Shown: one piece after another, positions 14,802-24,310 of the stretch | How the letters are laid out: each line of letters opens with the position of its first letter | Numbering within the stretch: the first letter of the stretch is position 1 | DNA from: Gammaproteobacteria bacterium | GTDB lineage: Bacteria; Pseudomonadota; Gammaproteobacteria; Xanthomonadales; Marinicellaceae | Direction: 5' to 3' | Assembly (NCBI GenBank): GCA_041395445.1 | Contig: JAWLAO010000002.1 | Span: 440,987 to 504,986, forward strand | Length of the DNA: 64,000 nucleotides | Program-made: the position numbers and the translations under genes | Notes under the pieces: generated by a model | Database searches by the model: none | Seen by the model: the letters and a program-made list of their open reading frames with translations, nothing else | Told to the model about the DNA's origin: nothing

Positions 14802-16604
14802 ATGAAAATTAAACAAATAGCATTATTAGGGACAATTTTTGCACTCAGTATTAACACTGCATCCGCAAAAAAACCATCCAAAAAAGATGTTGAAGAGTTT
14901 CTCAACAGAGTTGAAAAAACACTAACGGAACAAGGAGAGTTTGCGGCACGCACAGCTTGGGTTCAGGCAAACTTTATTACTGAAGATACCATTTGGCTAA
15001 GTGCAAAAAGCAATGAGAGGTTTTCAGCAATGCAAGTAGAATTTGCTATGGAAGCCAGTCGCTATGATGATGTTAAGGTTTCTGATGATATGCGTCGAAA
15101 GCTAAACATTTTAAAAAACGGATTGACCATTGCCGCACCTGCGGATGCTGAAAAAAACAGCCAACTGGCGCAAATTACATCTGAACTTGAAGCAATGTAC
15201 GGTACAGGGAAATATTGCAAGAATGCTGAATGTAAAACGCTGAATGACCTCGAAGAAATCATGACGCATTCACGAGACAGTAGTGAGTTATTGGAAGCAT
15301 GGAAAGGCTGGAGAACCATTTCGCCACCGATGAAAGATAAATATGCAAAAATGGTTGAGTTGGCAAATGAAGGTGCAAAAAACCTTGGCTTTAAAGACAC
15401 AGGAGCAATGTGGCGTTCTCAATACGATATGCCGGCAGATGACTTTTCCAAAGAGCTGGACAGACAGTTTCAGCAAGTCAAACCATTATACGAAGCACTT
15501 CAATGTCATGTCAGAGCTAAATTGACAGAACATTATGGTGAAGAAGTCATGGGCAATGACGGCATGATTCCGGCTCATCTTTTGGGCAATATGTGGGCAC
15601 AAACATGGTCCAATGTTTATGATTTGGTTAAGCCTCCGGCAAATGTTGAAGGCTCACCCATTGATGTGACTCAATTGTTACAAGAGTTTGACTATGACCA
15701 CTTGAAAATGGTGGAAACAGGAGAAGGATTTTTTACCTCTTTGGGTTTGCCAAAATTACCGGATACATTCTGGAGCCGTTCATTGTTTTTAAAACCCAAA
15801 GATCGTGAAGTGGTTTGTCACGCTAGTGCATGGGATATCGACAATGAAGATGATATTCGTATCAAAATGTGTATCAAGGTCGATCAGGAAGATTTTGTGA
15901 CGATTCACCATGAGTTGGGTCATAACTTTTACCAACGAGCTTATAAAGACCAAAGCATTATTTATCGCAATGGAGCCAATGACGGTTTTCATGAAGCCAT
16001 CGGTGATACTGTCGCTTTATCAATTACACCTGATTACTTGCATCAAATCGGACTGCTGGACGAAGTGCCAAAAAGCGAAAGTGATTTAGGAATGCTGATG
16101 AAAATGGCTTTGGACAGAGTGGCGTTTTTACCATTTGGTTTAATGATTGATCAATGGCGTTGGAAAGTATTCAACGGTGAATTCTCGGAAGATGAATATA
16201 ACAAGGGTTGGTGGCAGCTTCGCAACCATTACCAAGGTGTCAAAGCTCCTGTTGAAAGAACTGAAAATGATTTTGATCCGGGTGCCAAATACCACATTCC
16301 GGGTGGAACACCATACACTCGTTACTTCCTTGCACATATTCTGGAATTTCAATTTCACAGAGAATTATGTAAAGCAGCGGGTTATGAAGGTCCACTTCAC
16401 AATTGCTCAATTTATGGTAATAAAGAAGCCGGGGCTAAGTTAATAAAAATGCTGGAAATGGGTGCCGCTCAGCCATGGCAAGATGCTTTGGAGGTGGTGG
16501 CGAACTCTCGTGAGATGGACGCAACAGCTGTATTGGATTATTTTGCACCACTCAAAGTTTGGCTAGATGAACAAAACAAAGGCCGCGATTGTGGCTGGGA
16601 ATAA
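14802..16604 (+). CDS. Secreted M2 family metallopeptidase (peptidyl-dipeptidase A-like)
   Basis: This 600-residue protein has a signal peptide (residues 1-22, ending TASA). It has the angiotensin-converting-enzyme fold, with zinc site H370-E371-L-G-H374 and third ligand E398, exactly 27 residues after E371 as in ACE. The FHEAIGDTVALS and GVKAPVERTENDFDPGAKYHIP segments are typical of family M2. It probably removes C-terminal dipeptides from peptides in the periplasm or outside the cell. Two cysteines near residues 140-146 could form a disulfide. TACAAT (14770-14775) is a possible -10 box. The gene ends one base before a possible TTG start for ogt. Confidence 0.93.
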   Translation: MKIKQIALLGTIFALSINTASAKKPSKKDVEEFLNRVEKTLTEQGEFAARTAWVQANFITEDTIWLSAKSNERFSAMQVEFAMEASRYDDVKVSDDMRRKLNILKNGLTIAAPADAEKNSQLAQITSELEAMYGTGKYCKNAECKTLNDLEEIMTHSRDSSELLEAWKGWRTISPPMKDKYAKMVELANEGAKNLGFKDTGAMWRSQYDMPADDFSKELDRQFQQVKPLYEALQCHVRAKLTEHYGEEVMGNDGMIPAHLLGNMWAQTWSNVYDLVKPPANVEGSPIDVTQLLQEFDYDHLKMVETGEGFFTSLGLPKLPDTFWSRSLFLKPKDREVVCHASAWDIDNEDDIRIKMCIKVDQEDFVTIHHELGHNFYQRAYKDQSIIYRNGANDGFHEAIGDTVALSITPDYLHQIGLLDEVPKSESDLGMLMKMALDRVAFLPFGLMIDQWRWKVFNGEFSEDEYNKGWWQLRNHYQGVKAPVERTENDFDPGAKYHIPGGTPYTRYFLAHILEFQFHRELCKAAGYEGPLHNCSIYGNKEAGAKLIKMLEMGAAQPWQDALEVVANSREMDATAVLDYFAPLKVWLDEQNKGRDCGWE

Positions 16605-16605
16605 C

Positions 16606-17073
16606 TTGAAATACACCATTATGGAATCACCTGTTGGCAAACTATTGCTGGCAGGTGATGACTCTGGGTTGCAAAAAATTCAGTTTGAAAATAACATTCA
16701 AATTGATAAAAACTGGCAAAAAGACGATAAGCACTTTACAGAAGCATCTAAGCAATTGAACGAGTATTTTTCAGGGCAAAGAAAGCAATTTGACATTAAA
16801 CTCAATCTTCAGGGCACTGAGTTTCAAAAGCAAGCATGGCAACAATTACAAAAAATAGAATATGGAAAAACCAAGTTTTATGCCCAAGTTGCTGAAGAAA
16901 TGAATCGACCCAAAGCTGCCAGAGCCGTCGGCCTAGCAAACAACCGCAACCCAATCCCGATAATCATTCCATGTCATCGAGTTATCGGTAAGAACGGCAA
17001 CCTCACAGGCTTCGCCGGAGGCTTGGATGTTAAACAGCAATTACTGAATTTGGAGAATTCAAATAAAGCTTAA
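16606..17073 (+). CDS. ogt: Methylated-DNA--protein-cysteine methyltransferase
   Basis: This suicide repair protein moves the alkyl group from O6-alkylguanine to its own cysteine. The PCHR acceptor motif (IPCHRVIG, C123 with this start), the GTEFQKQAWQQLQKIEYGKT DNA-binding helix and the RAVGLANNRNPI segment are complete. The frame is open to an ATG at 16567 inside the peptidase gene. A TTG at 16606, one base past the peptidase stop and after GGGA, gives the usual Ogt start (KYTIMESPVGKL). An ATG start would add 13 atypical residues. It is translationally linked to the peptidase gene, with no functional relation evident. Confidence 0.9.
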   Translation: MKYTIMESPVGKLLLAGDDSGLQKIQFENNIQIDKNWQKDDKHFTEASKQLNEYFSGQRKQFDIKLNLQGTEFQKQAWQQLQKIEYGKTKFYAQVAEEMNRPKAARAVGLANNRNPIPIIIPCHRVIGKNGNLTGFAGGLDVKQQLLNLENSNKA

Positions 17074-17075
17074 TA

Positions 17076-17104
17076 TTGGTTAATGTTATCCTGCATGATA
17101 AAAT
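17076..17104 (+). promoter_or_regulatory. Candidate sigma70 promoter for the CotH/VTC operon
   Basis: TTGGTT (17076-17081) and TAAAAT (17099-17104) are separated by 17 bases. They lie 27-55 bases before the ATG of the first gene of the six-gene operon. Confidence 0.5.
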
Positions 17105-17130
17105 CCCACAGTTATATTAGAAAAATTTGA

Positions 17131-18771
17131 ATGAAACACACAATAATCTTTATTAGTTTAATATTGCTGTTGGCCTCTTGTATTGAAAAGGAAAAGTCTC
17201 AGTCAATTTCAAAACCCAAAGATATTGTTGTGGCTGCACACTATTTCGCCTCAGAATGGCCGAAAACTTTTTGGCAAGAGTTTGAAGAAAAAGACGTTGA
17301 AGGAGATTTTCAGCAGATAAAAAATGATGGTTTTAATACACTAATCTTTGTTGTACCCTGGGTCGGGTTTGAGACAAACTTTAATCAAGATATGACTACA
17401 AGTAATCCATGGATGTACAAAAGATTGAGTTTCCTTGTAGAAAAAGCTGTCCAGCTTGGTTTTAATTATATTTTACGAGTCGGATTTCCGCACGATTTCA
17501 CCCCAGAAACCGGAACCAATATTATTCAGTTGTGTACAAATATTTATACTGATGAAGCCTACAAGAAAAAATGGAAAGATTTTCTTAAAAAAATCTACGA
17601 AGCAACAAAAAAATATCGAAACAACTCTGATGGAATCTTGGTTTCTTGGGAAGATTTTTGGTGCCCACATTTTGTGTTACCTAACTTACCAATTAATAAT
17701 AGAATAAAATTAGCACAAGATATAGGTTATAGTGAGTGGTTGTTATCTCAGGACACAAATAAGGTTAAGTTAATACTCGGCGTTAATGAGTTGGATGAGT
17801 CTCAGATAGCGATTCCATCAAAGGAGGAAATGTCCTATTTGTATTACCTTGAATATATAGATATGAAGTTTGACGAGTTAATTTTGAATAGTACCAAAGA
17901 AATTTTCCCTGAAGCTGCTATGGAAATAAGGGTTGATAAAGACCCTATATTAAACTCATCTGGTAAAACAGTTTGGATTGAGCATGACCTTCATTTTGAT
18001 GAAGAAAATCATAGAGGAACGTATTGGGCTCCTTTTTGGGGAGCGCAGAATAAAGGTGAGTTGTTATCTGCAAAAGAATCTCTTGCCAATTTTGAGTATT
18101 TTTTAAAAACAGTTACAAATTCAAATCAATCGAACAACCATGTTATCGAACAGTTTAACTTCACAGATAATACACCGTATTTTCCAAATAATGCTGAGAT
18201 TAATTCCAATGAAATAGATGAGTTTTTATTAGATACAGTACCATTACTAAAAAAATATAGTAGTGGATATGGTCTATGGGCTTATAGAGACTATGCGGAT
18301 AATGGTTTATATAACTCTTCTTTTGAGTATGGTTTACATGGGTGGGATATATCAGGTGATGTTGAGTTGATTGAATACACTGGAGAGAATAAAATAAAAC
18401 TAAGCAAAGACTCAAATATTTCACAACTTTACAATCCATTTGAAAGACACATGTTGTTTAGTAGTTATAAGGAGCTAATCTTCTGCTTGGATTCAGAGCA
18501 AGAAGCTAATTTAACTCTATTATTAAATGAGAAAGAAAAAAAATTAGAGCTCAAAGAAGGTAATAGCTGTCATACAGTTGATATCTCAAAGCAGGAAAAA
18601 ACAACTCATTTTAAATTTAAAGTCACATCGGATGAAGATATTATTATCGATAACATGAAATTGTATGGGTTTGTACAAAGACTCAAGGTATATGATGAAT
18701 TTGGAAAAGAAAGTTTGTACTTGGACTCTATCAGAAAGATGAATAGGGAGTTTATACGGAATGTGGAATAA
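17131..18771 (+). CDS. Lipoprotein with glycoside-hydrolase-like barrel
   Basis: This 546-residue protein has a lipoprotein signal (lipobox LASC, Cys17). Residues about 30-400 look like a (beta/alpha)8 barrel of the glycoside-hydrolase type: AAHYFASEWPKTFW, DGFNTLIFVVPWVGFE, GFNYILRVGFPHDF, SDGILVSWEDFWCPHFV, GYGLWAYRDYADNG. Acidic residues at strand ends (E and D of VSWEDFW; E of VNELDES) are candidate catalytic groups. From about residue 405 a beta-sandwich follows (YNSSFEYGLHGWDISGDVELI), as in carbohydrate-binding modules. I do not recognise the family. It is the first gene of the CotH/VTC operon and overlaps the next by 11 bases. Cutting or binding a surface glycan is inferred. Confidence 0.6.
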   Translation: MKHTIIFISLILLLASCIEKEKSQSISKPKDIVVAAHYFASEWPKTFWQEFEEKDVEGDFQQIKNDGFNTLIFVVPWVGFETNFNQDMTTSNPWMYKRLSFLVEKAVQLGFNYILRVGFPHDFTPETGTNIIQLCTNIYTDEAYKKKWKDFLKKIYEATKKYRNNSDGILVSWEDFWCPHFVLPNLPINNRIKLAQDIGYSEWLLSQDTNKVKLILGVNELDESQIAIPSKEEMSYLYYLEYIDMKFDELILNSTKEIFPEAAMEIRVDKDPILNSSGKTVWIEHDLHFDEENHRGTYWAPFWGAQNKGELLSAKESLANFEYFLKTVTNSNQSNNHVIEQFNFTDNTPYFPNNAEINSNEIDEFLLDTVPLLKKYSSGYGLWAYRDYADNGLYNSSFEYGLHGWDISGDVELIEYTGENKIKLSKDSNISQLYNPFERHMLFSSYKELIFCLDSEQEANLTLLLNEKEKKLELKEGNSCHTVDISKQEKTTHFKFKVTSDEDIIIDNMKLYGFVQRLKVYDEFGKESLYLDSIRKMNREFIRNVE

Positions 18772-20149
18772 ACCCAAAAAAACATTAAGAAGAATTTCTT
18801 TAACCTTAGCAATCATATCTTTAGCAGGAATGATTTTTTGGTTGTTAGCGTGGTATATATGGATTAAAAAACCCGAATATATACAGTCTCTAGATGAAAA
18901 AATCCCAAATTATTATGAGCAAAGCATTCAAAGCCACAAAGAAAAGATTAGAAACTCAAAGTCTAAAAATGAGCAGATTGATAACATCATTGAATTTATA
19001 AATGAATTTGATGGAACGACATCATTAAATAAAGTATATGGTTTTTTGGTTGAAATGTATGAACTGTTAATCAACAACTATATAGAAAACAACCAAAATG
19101 TTAAAGCACTTGAAACTGCGGAAAAGTGGGAACAAAAATACCCCTATGAGTTTCGAGCAAAATTTGCATACTTTAATTTGTTAAAGCAAACTGATAGCGA
19201 AAAGTCACTAGAGTATATTTCTAACATTTATAACAAGTATCCGGACATTAATGAAATTAGTACTCTTTATGCTCAAGCATTGATACAAAATGGCCATATT
19301 GCAGAGTCAATTAATATTGGGAGATTGCAAAAAGAAAGCTATATAGATAACTCAGAAATTGGCTTTATGTTTTTTTATAAAAATGATAAATACCCTAGTT
19401 TTCATGCAGATACAAAAATCTCCTTGCCATTGAAAAATGTAGAAAGAATTGGTAATCAGTATAGTGTTATCATGCAAAAAGAAATTAATAAAATAAAAGG
19501 ATTAAGAATAGACATAGATGGCATGAGAGTTGGTTCAAAAATTAGCGACATCAAAATAGACCTAACAGTTGGTGGTCGGAAATATGAGAACTTGGAGTTC
19601 AAACCATTGAATCAAATTGTTGAAGCAGCCCATGGGTCTTTTAAACCAACCGGAACAGATCCGTATTTTGAAATTTTTATTCCTGAAGAGTTTAAAGGAC
19701 AGGACATTCTAGCTGATATCAAGGCAACATTAACAATACAAAACCAACCGGAGTTTTTTCTGGAAAATATGCTTGATTCGGAAGAGTGGCAGTTTTTTTA
19801 TTCAGAAAACAAGGACTTTTCAGAAGATAAATCAATAAAGTTTAAGGTTGATACCACTATTCATGACATTAGAGTAAAAGTAGAAGCTAAACTCGCCCTC
19901 CAGCCATTATCTGCTGAGTTTGTGAGATTGGATTTTCCGGCTGTTAGCGGGCTTAAATTCACAAACTTCAAAATTGAATTGGATGATGTAGTTATTGAAA
20001 CAGACAAATACGTTGCCGCAAATAATTTGAATTATCTCCAGGAAGAAAGTACGATAAACGTAACTGGAAACGACCCCCATATTATTTTTAAGCTTAATAC
20101 TTTAACCTCGATAAAAAGTGTTAATGTATATATGGAATTAGGAGAATAA
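18761..20149 (+). CDS. Membrane-anchored TPR-like protein with beta-domains
   Basis: This 462-residue protein has one N-terminal transmembrane anchor (residues about 12-34). A helical region follows with TPR-like pairs (residues about 75-200: ENNQNVKALETAEKWEQKYP, NEISTLYAQALIQNGHIAES). After that come two beta-rich stretches of similar character, around residues 215-325 and 330-455. The family is not recognised. A start inside the previous gene (11-base overlap) and a one-base gap to the CotH gene show coupled translation. The topology suggests a periplasmic scaffold that organises the other proteins of the operon. No catalytic motif is visible. Confidence 0.6.
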   Translation: MWNKPKKTLRRISLTLAIISLAGMIFWLLAWYIWIKKPEYIQSLDEKIPNYYEQSIQSHKEKIRNSKSKNEQIDNIIEFINEFDGTTSLNKVYGFLVEMYELLINNYIENNQNVKALETAEKWEQKYPYEFRAKFAYFNLLKQTDSEKSLEYISNIYNKYPDINEISTLYAQALIQNGHIAESINIGRLQKESYIDNSEIGFMFFYKNDKYPSFHADTKISLPLKNVERIGNQYSVIMQKEINKIKGLRIDIDGMRVGSKISDIKIDLTVGGRKYENLEFKPLNQIVEAAHGSFKPTGTDPYFEIFIPEEFKGQDILADIKATLTIQNQPEFFLENMLDSEEWQFFYSENKDFSEDKSIKFKVDTTIHDIRVKVEAKLALQPLSAEFVRLDFPAVSGLKFTNFKIELDDVVIETDKYVAANNLNYLQEESTINVTGNDPHIIFKLNTLTSIKSVNVYMELGE

Positions 20150-20150
20150 T

Positions 20151-22865
20151 ATGGGTCGGCTAAAGATAATACTGATATTCAGTTTGACTTTGACACTGCC
20201 GGTAAATATTTTTGGTATATATTGGCTTAAAAAAACTTTCAAAACATATCATGAGCTTGATAAATTTGAAGTTACAATGGATAAAACAAGTAGGTTTTTT
20301 AGAGTTGGTAATGCTGAGTTTGATGATGCCATTCGTCGAATAAAAAGTGTTTTTAATCTCAGCGAAAAAGCAGACGTACAGTTATTAATCAATCAAAAAG
20401 ATTTACATGCTTTATTTTCAGATTTACCAAAATCAGGTTTTGATGATAAAGACGATACCTATTTGATAATGGATAATGTTGTACTTAAAGGAAAAACCAG
20501 GCTTAGAGGCGATCATATTTATCACTGGGGTCTTGCTGATAAATCATGGCGATTTAAAACCTCGAAAAAAAGTGTTCACAACGGTATCAATAAATTTAAT
20601 TTTGTTATACCAAAATCATTGGATTTATTATCAAACCATATGTCCTATGCTCTAGCAAAATCATTAGATCTTCTGGCGCCAGAAAGTAAGTTAGTCAGCT
20701 TTGCTGTTAATGGTAAAGAAAGAAGAAGCAAGTTGATGGTAGAGCAAATTGATGAAAGCTTTCTTCGAAAAAACCGTCGTATGCCAAACGACATCTACAA
20801 AGGCGATAATATCGGACAAAGTAAATACTTTGGCGTTGATGTCAGGTTATTTAATAATCCGGGTATTTGGGATAAGGCATCTTATAACAATCATTTTGAT
20901 TCTGATAATAAAAAACCACTGCAAACAATGCTCCAAAACCTTTCGATGGGTGACTACAAAACTATGGATTTAAAGAGTTTTGCAGCATTTTCCGCCTTTA
21001 TTGATTTGGCATCATCTTATCATCATGATCAAACTCACAACTGGATTCTTTATTATGATGGATATTTTGAAAAAATGTTTCCTATCGTATGGGATTCAAC
21101 AGGTTGGAATAATCAACCAATTGATAAAGTCCACTTGAATATTATGTCATCGGATTTGTTAATAAAATTATTTGAAAACTATCAATTCATAGCGGAAAAA
21201 TATCGGGTACTTGAGAGATTTTATTCTTCTGAGAAAGAGAGTTTTTTAGAGTCCTTGAAAATAGAAACAGCAAATTCTGAAGAACAGATACGAAGAAACG
21301 ATAGCTCAATTTCTCTTTACAGTGATAAATTAGAGAGATCAAAAAAATATCTCGCGAAATTCAATTCGAAAATCATCCAAAAACTAGATGAGGTAGAAGC
21401 TTATTTTCTCGGCAAAGTGAGCATATCAGATTATAAATATTCTCTACCAGATGATTTATATACAGTCAGATTGCTTGTTGGAGGAAGCAAATTAATTACA
21501 AATATCCGGTTCCGGTTTAACGAATCAATTAATGAGCGGCCTCAAAGTGTACATGTTGAATATAAAAAAGGCAATCTCCTGCATACAGTTAATCTGGCGA
21601 ACCAAACGAAATATGAAAATAACCAATTGAATATAAATATAGATTTGTTACCGAGAACTGAAAAGGATGATGCTTTTTTAGGAATTAAAACTATTTTTAC
21701 AGAAGCAACTTATGATTTTATTTTTGAAGGAGTTAACACAAAATATATTGATTCGGTTGAACTTACATTTCTAAATTTGGATAAACAAACGATTCAGGTT
21801 GAAAAGGTTGAAAATATCGGCTCTATCAGTTTTAGACCGTCAAGTAAAAATATCATCAATAATACCGCTTTTAATCAACAAACCTGGACTGTCGAAAAAC
21901 ACTTTAGCGGATTTACAGAAATCAAAGACGATGTGGTTATTGAGCCGGGAACGCAGTTGGTTTTTGATGAAGCTGCCAGTTTAAGAGTTTTAGGAAAAGT
22001 TACAGCGATAGGCACAGCAGAGAACCCGATTGTATTTGATGCCAAGGACTCTTCAAAGCCGTGGGGAGCTTTTGCCTTGAAAGGGAAAAGAGCCGATGAG
22101 TCTGTTTTTAAACATGTCATATTCAAGAATGGCAGCGGAGATAAGGGTAGTTTACACGAATACACTGCTATGTTTTCAGTTCATGATGCGGATCGAATCT
22201 TAGTTGAAGACTCGGAGTTTTATGACAGCAAGTTAACTGATGACATGGTTCATGTTATCTACTCTGACATCATATTTAGAAACAGCAAATTTGTCCGTTC
22301 ATTATCCGATGCTGTTGATATTGATATTTCTTCAGCAGTTCTCGACAATTGTGAATTTGTTGGTTCAGGGAATGACTCTATTGATTTGATGACTTCTGAT
22401 GCTGTTGTGTTAAATACAAAATTTTATAATTCTGGTGATAAGGGAATTTCAATTGGCGAAGGTAGTAATTTACTGGCGATTAACAACTATATAGAAAACA
22501 GCGAAATTGGTATGCAGTCTAAGGATACATCGAAGGCATTTATCTATAACACATCATTTATCGGCAACAAAAAAGCCATTGATGCGTATCATAAGAACTG
22601 GCGTTATTCTAGTGGTGGCACTATTAATGTCGAAAATTGTGTCATGCAAAACAACTCTGAAAATGCAACCGTAGGCAAGAAATCAAAAGTTGTCATCAAT
22701 AACTGTGAAATTGACACTCCTCAGAATTTTATAGCAAAAGATATCAAGAATAAAAAAATCACTGTTGGTAATGAGCAAACCATCCAGTTTGATTTTGATA
22801 GCGAGTTTTTTCAGAAGTACAGAAATTTAATTAAAGCAGAAGGCAAAGGGTATAATGGCAAATAG
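20151..22865 (+). CDS. CotH-like kinase with C-terminal parallel beta-helix
   Basis: This 904-residue protein has an N-terminal signal anchor (residues 5-27). Residues about 85-400 carry CotH features: KTRLRGDHIYHW and KSWRFKTSK near 115-140, MVEQIDESFLRKN, HHDQTHNW (291-298) and PIVWDSTGW with D315 as the likely metal-binding acidic residue. CotH proteins are atypical protein kinases known from spore coats. Residues about 585-885 are a right-handed beta-helix with repeated short strands (VEDSEFYDSKL, FRNSKFVRSL, LDNCEFVGSGNDSIDLM, LNTKFYNSGDKGISIGEG). The beta-helix may bind a polysaccharide. It is coupled to the VTC-type gene by an 11-base overlap. A periplasmic or outer-surface phosphotransfer role is inferred. 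Confidence 0.8.
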   Translation: MGRLKIILIFSLTLTLPVNIFGIYWLKKTFKTYHELDKFEVTMDKTSRFFRVGNAEFDDAIRRIKSVFNLSEKADVQLLINQKDLHALFSDLPKSGFDDKDDTYLIMDNVVLKGKTRLRGDHIYHWGLADKSWRFKTSKKSVHNGINKFNFVIPKSLDLLSNHMSYALAKSLDLLAPESKLVSFAVNGKERRSKLMVEQIDESFLRKNRRMPNDIYKGDNIGQSKYFGVDVRLFNNPGIWDKASYNNHFDSDNKKPLQTMLQNLSMGDYKTMDLKSFAAFSAFIDLASSYHHDQTHNWILYYDGYFEKMFPIVWDSTGWNNQPIDKVHLNIMSSDLLIKLFENYQFIAEKYRVLERFYSSEKESFLESLKIETANSEEQIRRNDSSISLYSDKLERSKKYLAKFNSKIIQKLDEVEAYFLGKVSISDYKYSLPDDLYTVRLLVGGSKLITNIRFRFNESINERPQSVHVEYKKGNLLHTVNLANQTKYENNQLNINIDLLPRTEKDDAFLGIKTIFTEATYDFIFEGVNTKYIDSVELTFLNLDKQTIQVEKVENIGSISFRPSSKNIINNTAFNQQTWTVEKHFSGFTEIKDDVVIEPGTQLVFDEAASLRVLGKVTAIGTAENPIVFDAKDSSKPWGAFALKGKRADESVFKHVIFKNGSGDKGSLHEYTAMFSVHDADRILVEDSEFYDSKLTDDMVHVIYSDIIFRNSKFVRSLSDAVDIDISSAVLDNCEFVGSGNDSIDLMTSDAVVLNTKFYNSGDKGISIGEGSNLLAINNYIENSEIGMQSKDTSKAFIYNTSFIGNKKAIDAYHKNWRYSSGGTINVENCVMQNNSENATVGKKSKVVINNCEIDTPQNFIAKDIKNKKITVGNEQTIQFDFDSEFFQKYRNLIKAEGKGYNGK

Positions 22866-23610
22866 TACGAATAAACCCATCAAGGAAAACTTTCTTCGCT
22901 ATGAGTTTAAGTATATTCTGAGGGATGAATTGAAAGATGCTGTTGAGACAGAGCTGTGTCATTTTATGCAATTGGATCCATTTGTTGAAAGGTTTGAAGA
23001 TAAGAAATACTTGGTTAGAAGTTTATACTTTGATGATCCGGTTTACAGCTTTTATTATGAAAAAACTGACGGACTGATGCACAGACAAAAGTTTCGTATT
23101 CGCACATACTCAGTGCAACATGATGAAAACATACCGATAATGCTTGAGTTAAAAGGGCGGTATAATAATTTTGTTTACAAGAACCGAACAGAAATTTCCC
23201 ATGATGAAAAGATTGCTAATGATGTCTTTAAATTAACGGAAAACATTATAAAAAAAGATAACAATAATGTTCTTAATCAATTCATCTACGACCGATACAG
23301 AAAAAAAATTGCTCCGGTGATGCTGATTGATTACCAAAGAAGAGCCTATCAAAGTAAATATGATTATGAGTTTCGAATCACCTTTGACGGCGAGTTATAT
23401 GGCACACAGACCAGGCAGCTTTTTCCTAAAGATGATGTGAATAAACGTAAATTGATTGATGGGTTTACCATCATGGAAGTGAAGTTCAGAAAGCATGTTC
23501 CGCCATGGTTTCACCGTATAATGATTAAATATCAATTAACCAGGGTTTCTATTTCAAAGTACTGTACAGGAATGGAAGCGACAAATTTAATAAAAAACTT
23601 AGAAGATTAA
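22855..23610 (+). CDS. VTC-type polyphosphate polymerase domain protein
   Basis: This 251-residue protein is a stand-alone VTC domain, the catalytic tunnel domain of yeast Vtc4, which makes polyphosphate from ATP. The basic and acidic pattern of the tunnel is visible: RYEFKYIL, VRSLYFDDP, RQKFRIRTY, MLELKGRYNNFVYKNR, MLIDYQRRAY, EFRITFDGEL and MEVKFRKHVPPWF. No membrane segment or signal is seen, so the active site should be cytoplasmic. It would presumably work with the membrane protein DUF4956, which follows 16 bases later. The pairing of VTC, DUF4956 and CotH is recurrent in bacteria. Whether the product is free polyphosphate or a polyphosphate-modified protein is open. Confidence 0.88.
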   Translation: MANSTNKPIKENFLRYEFKYILRDELKDAVETELCHFMQLDPFVERFEDKKYLVRSLYFDDPVYSFYYEKTDGLMHRQKFRIRTYSVQHDENIPIMLELKGRYNNFVYKNRTEISHDEKIANDVFKLTENIIKKDNNNVLNQFIYDRYRKKIAPVMLIDYQRRAYQSKYDYEFRITFDGELYGTQTRQLFPKDDVNKRKLIDGFTIMEVKFRKHVPPWFHRIMIKYQLTRVSISKYCTGMEATNLIKNLED

Positions 23611-23626
23611 ACTAGAAGAGAGAACA

Positions 23627-24310
23627 ATGGAAAATCAGATATTAGATGCCTTGAGTGGCAGTTTTAACTACTCAATTATAGAAGTGATGATTAATTCACT
23701 GGTTGCTTTTATTTTAAGTATGTTCATAGCTTACACCTACAAGAAAACACATCAGGGACTGTCATATTCCCAATCATTTGTTTTGACGATTATTTTTATC
23801 ACAATCATCATTGGATTTGTAATGATGGTTATTGGTAACTCGTTAACACGTGCTTTTGCCTTGGTTGGAGCTTTGAGTATTATCCGCTTCCGAACTGTAG
23901 TTAAAGATACCAAAGACACTGCATATATCTTTTTGGCATTAGGCGTGGGAATGGCTGCCGGAACCGGTAATTATTTTATAGCCTTGTATGCGACATTATT
24001 CATGTGTTTAATTGCCTGGATATTATATAAATTTAATTTTGGTGTTCAAAGCTCCAGTGATTTTATATTGAGGTTTTATTTTGATAAAACTTCCAAAGAA
24101 GACAATTATGTGGAATATATCAATAAACACTCAGAAAACAATGCGCTATTGCATATGGAGCCATCCGGTGATGACAAGCACTTGTACATGACGTTTGATG
24201 TATCCTTAAAAGAAGATATCGAAATGAATGATTTTATTGCAGGATTCTCAAAACTTAGCGGCATCAGCGAAGTTGTATTGGTTAGTGCTAAAAATGATAT
24301 CACTTATTAA
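23627..24310 (+). CDS. DUF4956 membrane protein
   Basis: This 227-residue protein has four predicted helices in residues about 18-145. The family hallmark LVGALSIIRFRTVVKDTKDTAYIF follows the second helix. A soluble C-terminal domain of about 80 residues has a ferredoxin-like ring of beta strands (EDNYVEYINKHSENNALLHME). DUF4956 commonly accompanies VTC-type polymerases and is thought to be their membrane partner, perhaps a channel, by analogy to the membrane part of eukaryotic VTC. AGAAGAGAG precedes the ATG. Its 3' end overlaps the pyrophosphatase start by 17 bases. Confidence 0.88.
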   Translation: MENQILDALSGSFNYSIIEVMINSLVAFILSMFIAYTYKKTHQGLSYSQSFVLTIIFITIIIGFVMMVIGNSLTRAFALVGALSIIRFRTVVKDTKDTAYIFLALGVGMAAGTGNYFIALYATLFMCLIAWILYKFNFGVQSSSDFILRFYFDKTSKEDNYVEYINKHSENNALLHMEPSGDDKHLYMTFDVSLKEDIEMNDFIAGFSKLSGISEVVLVSAKNDITY

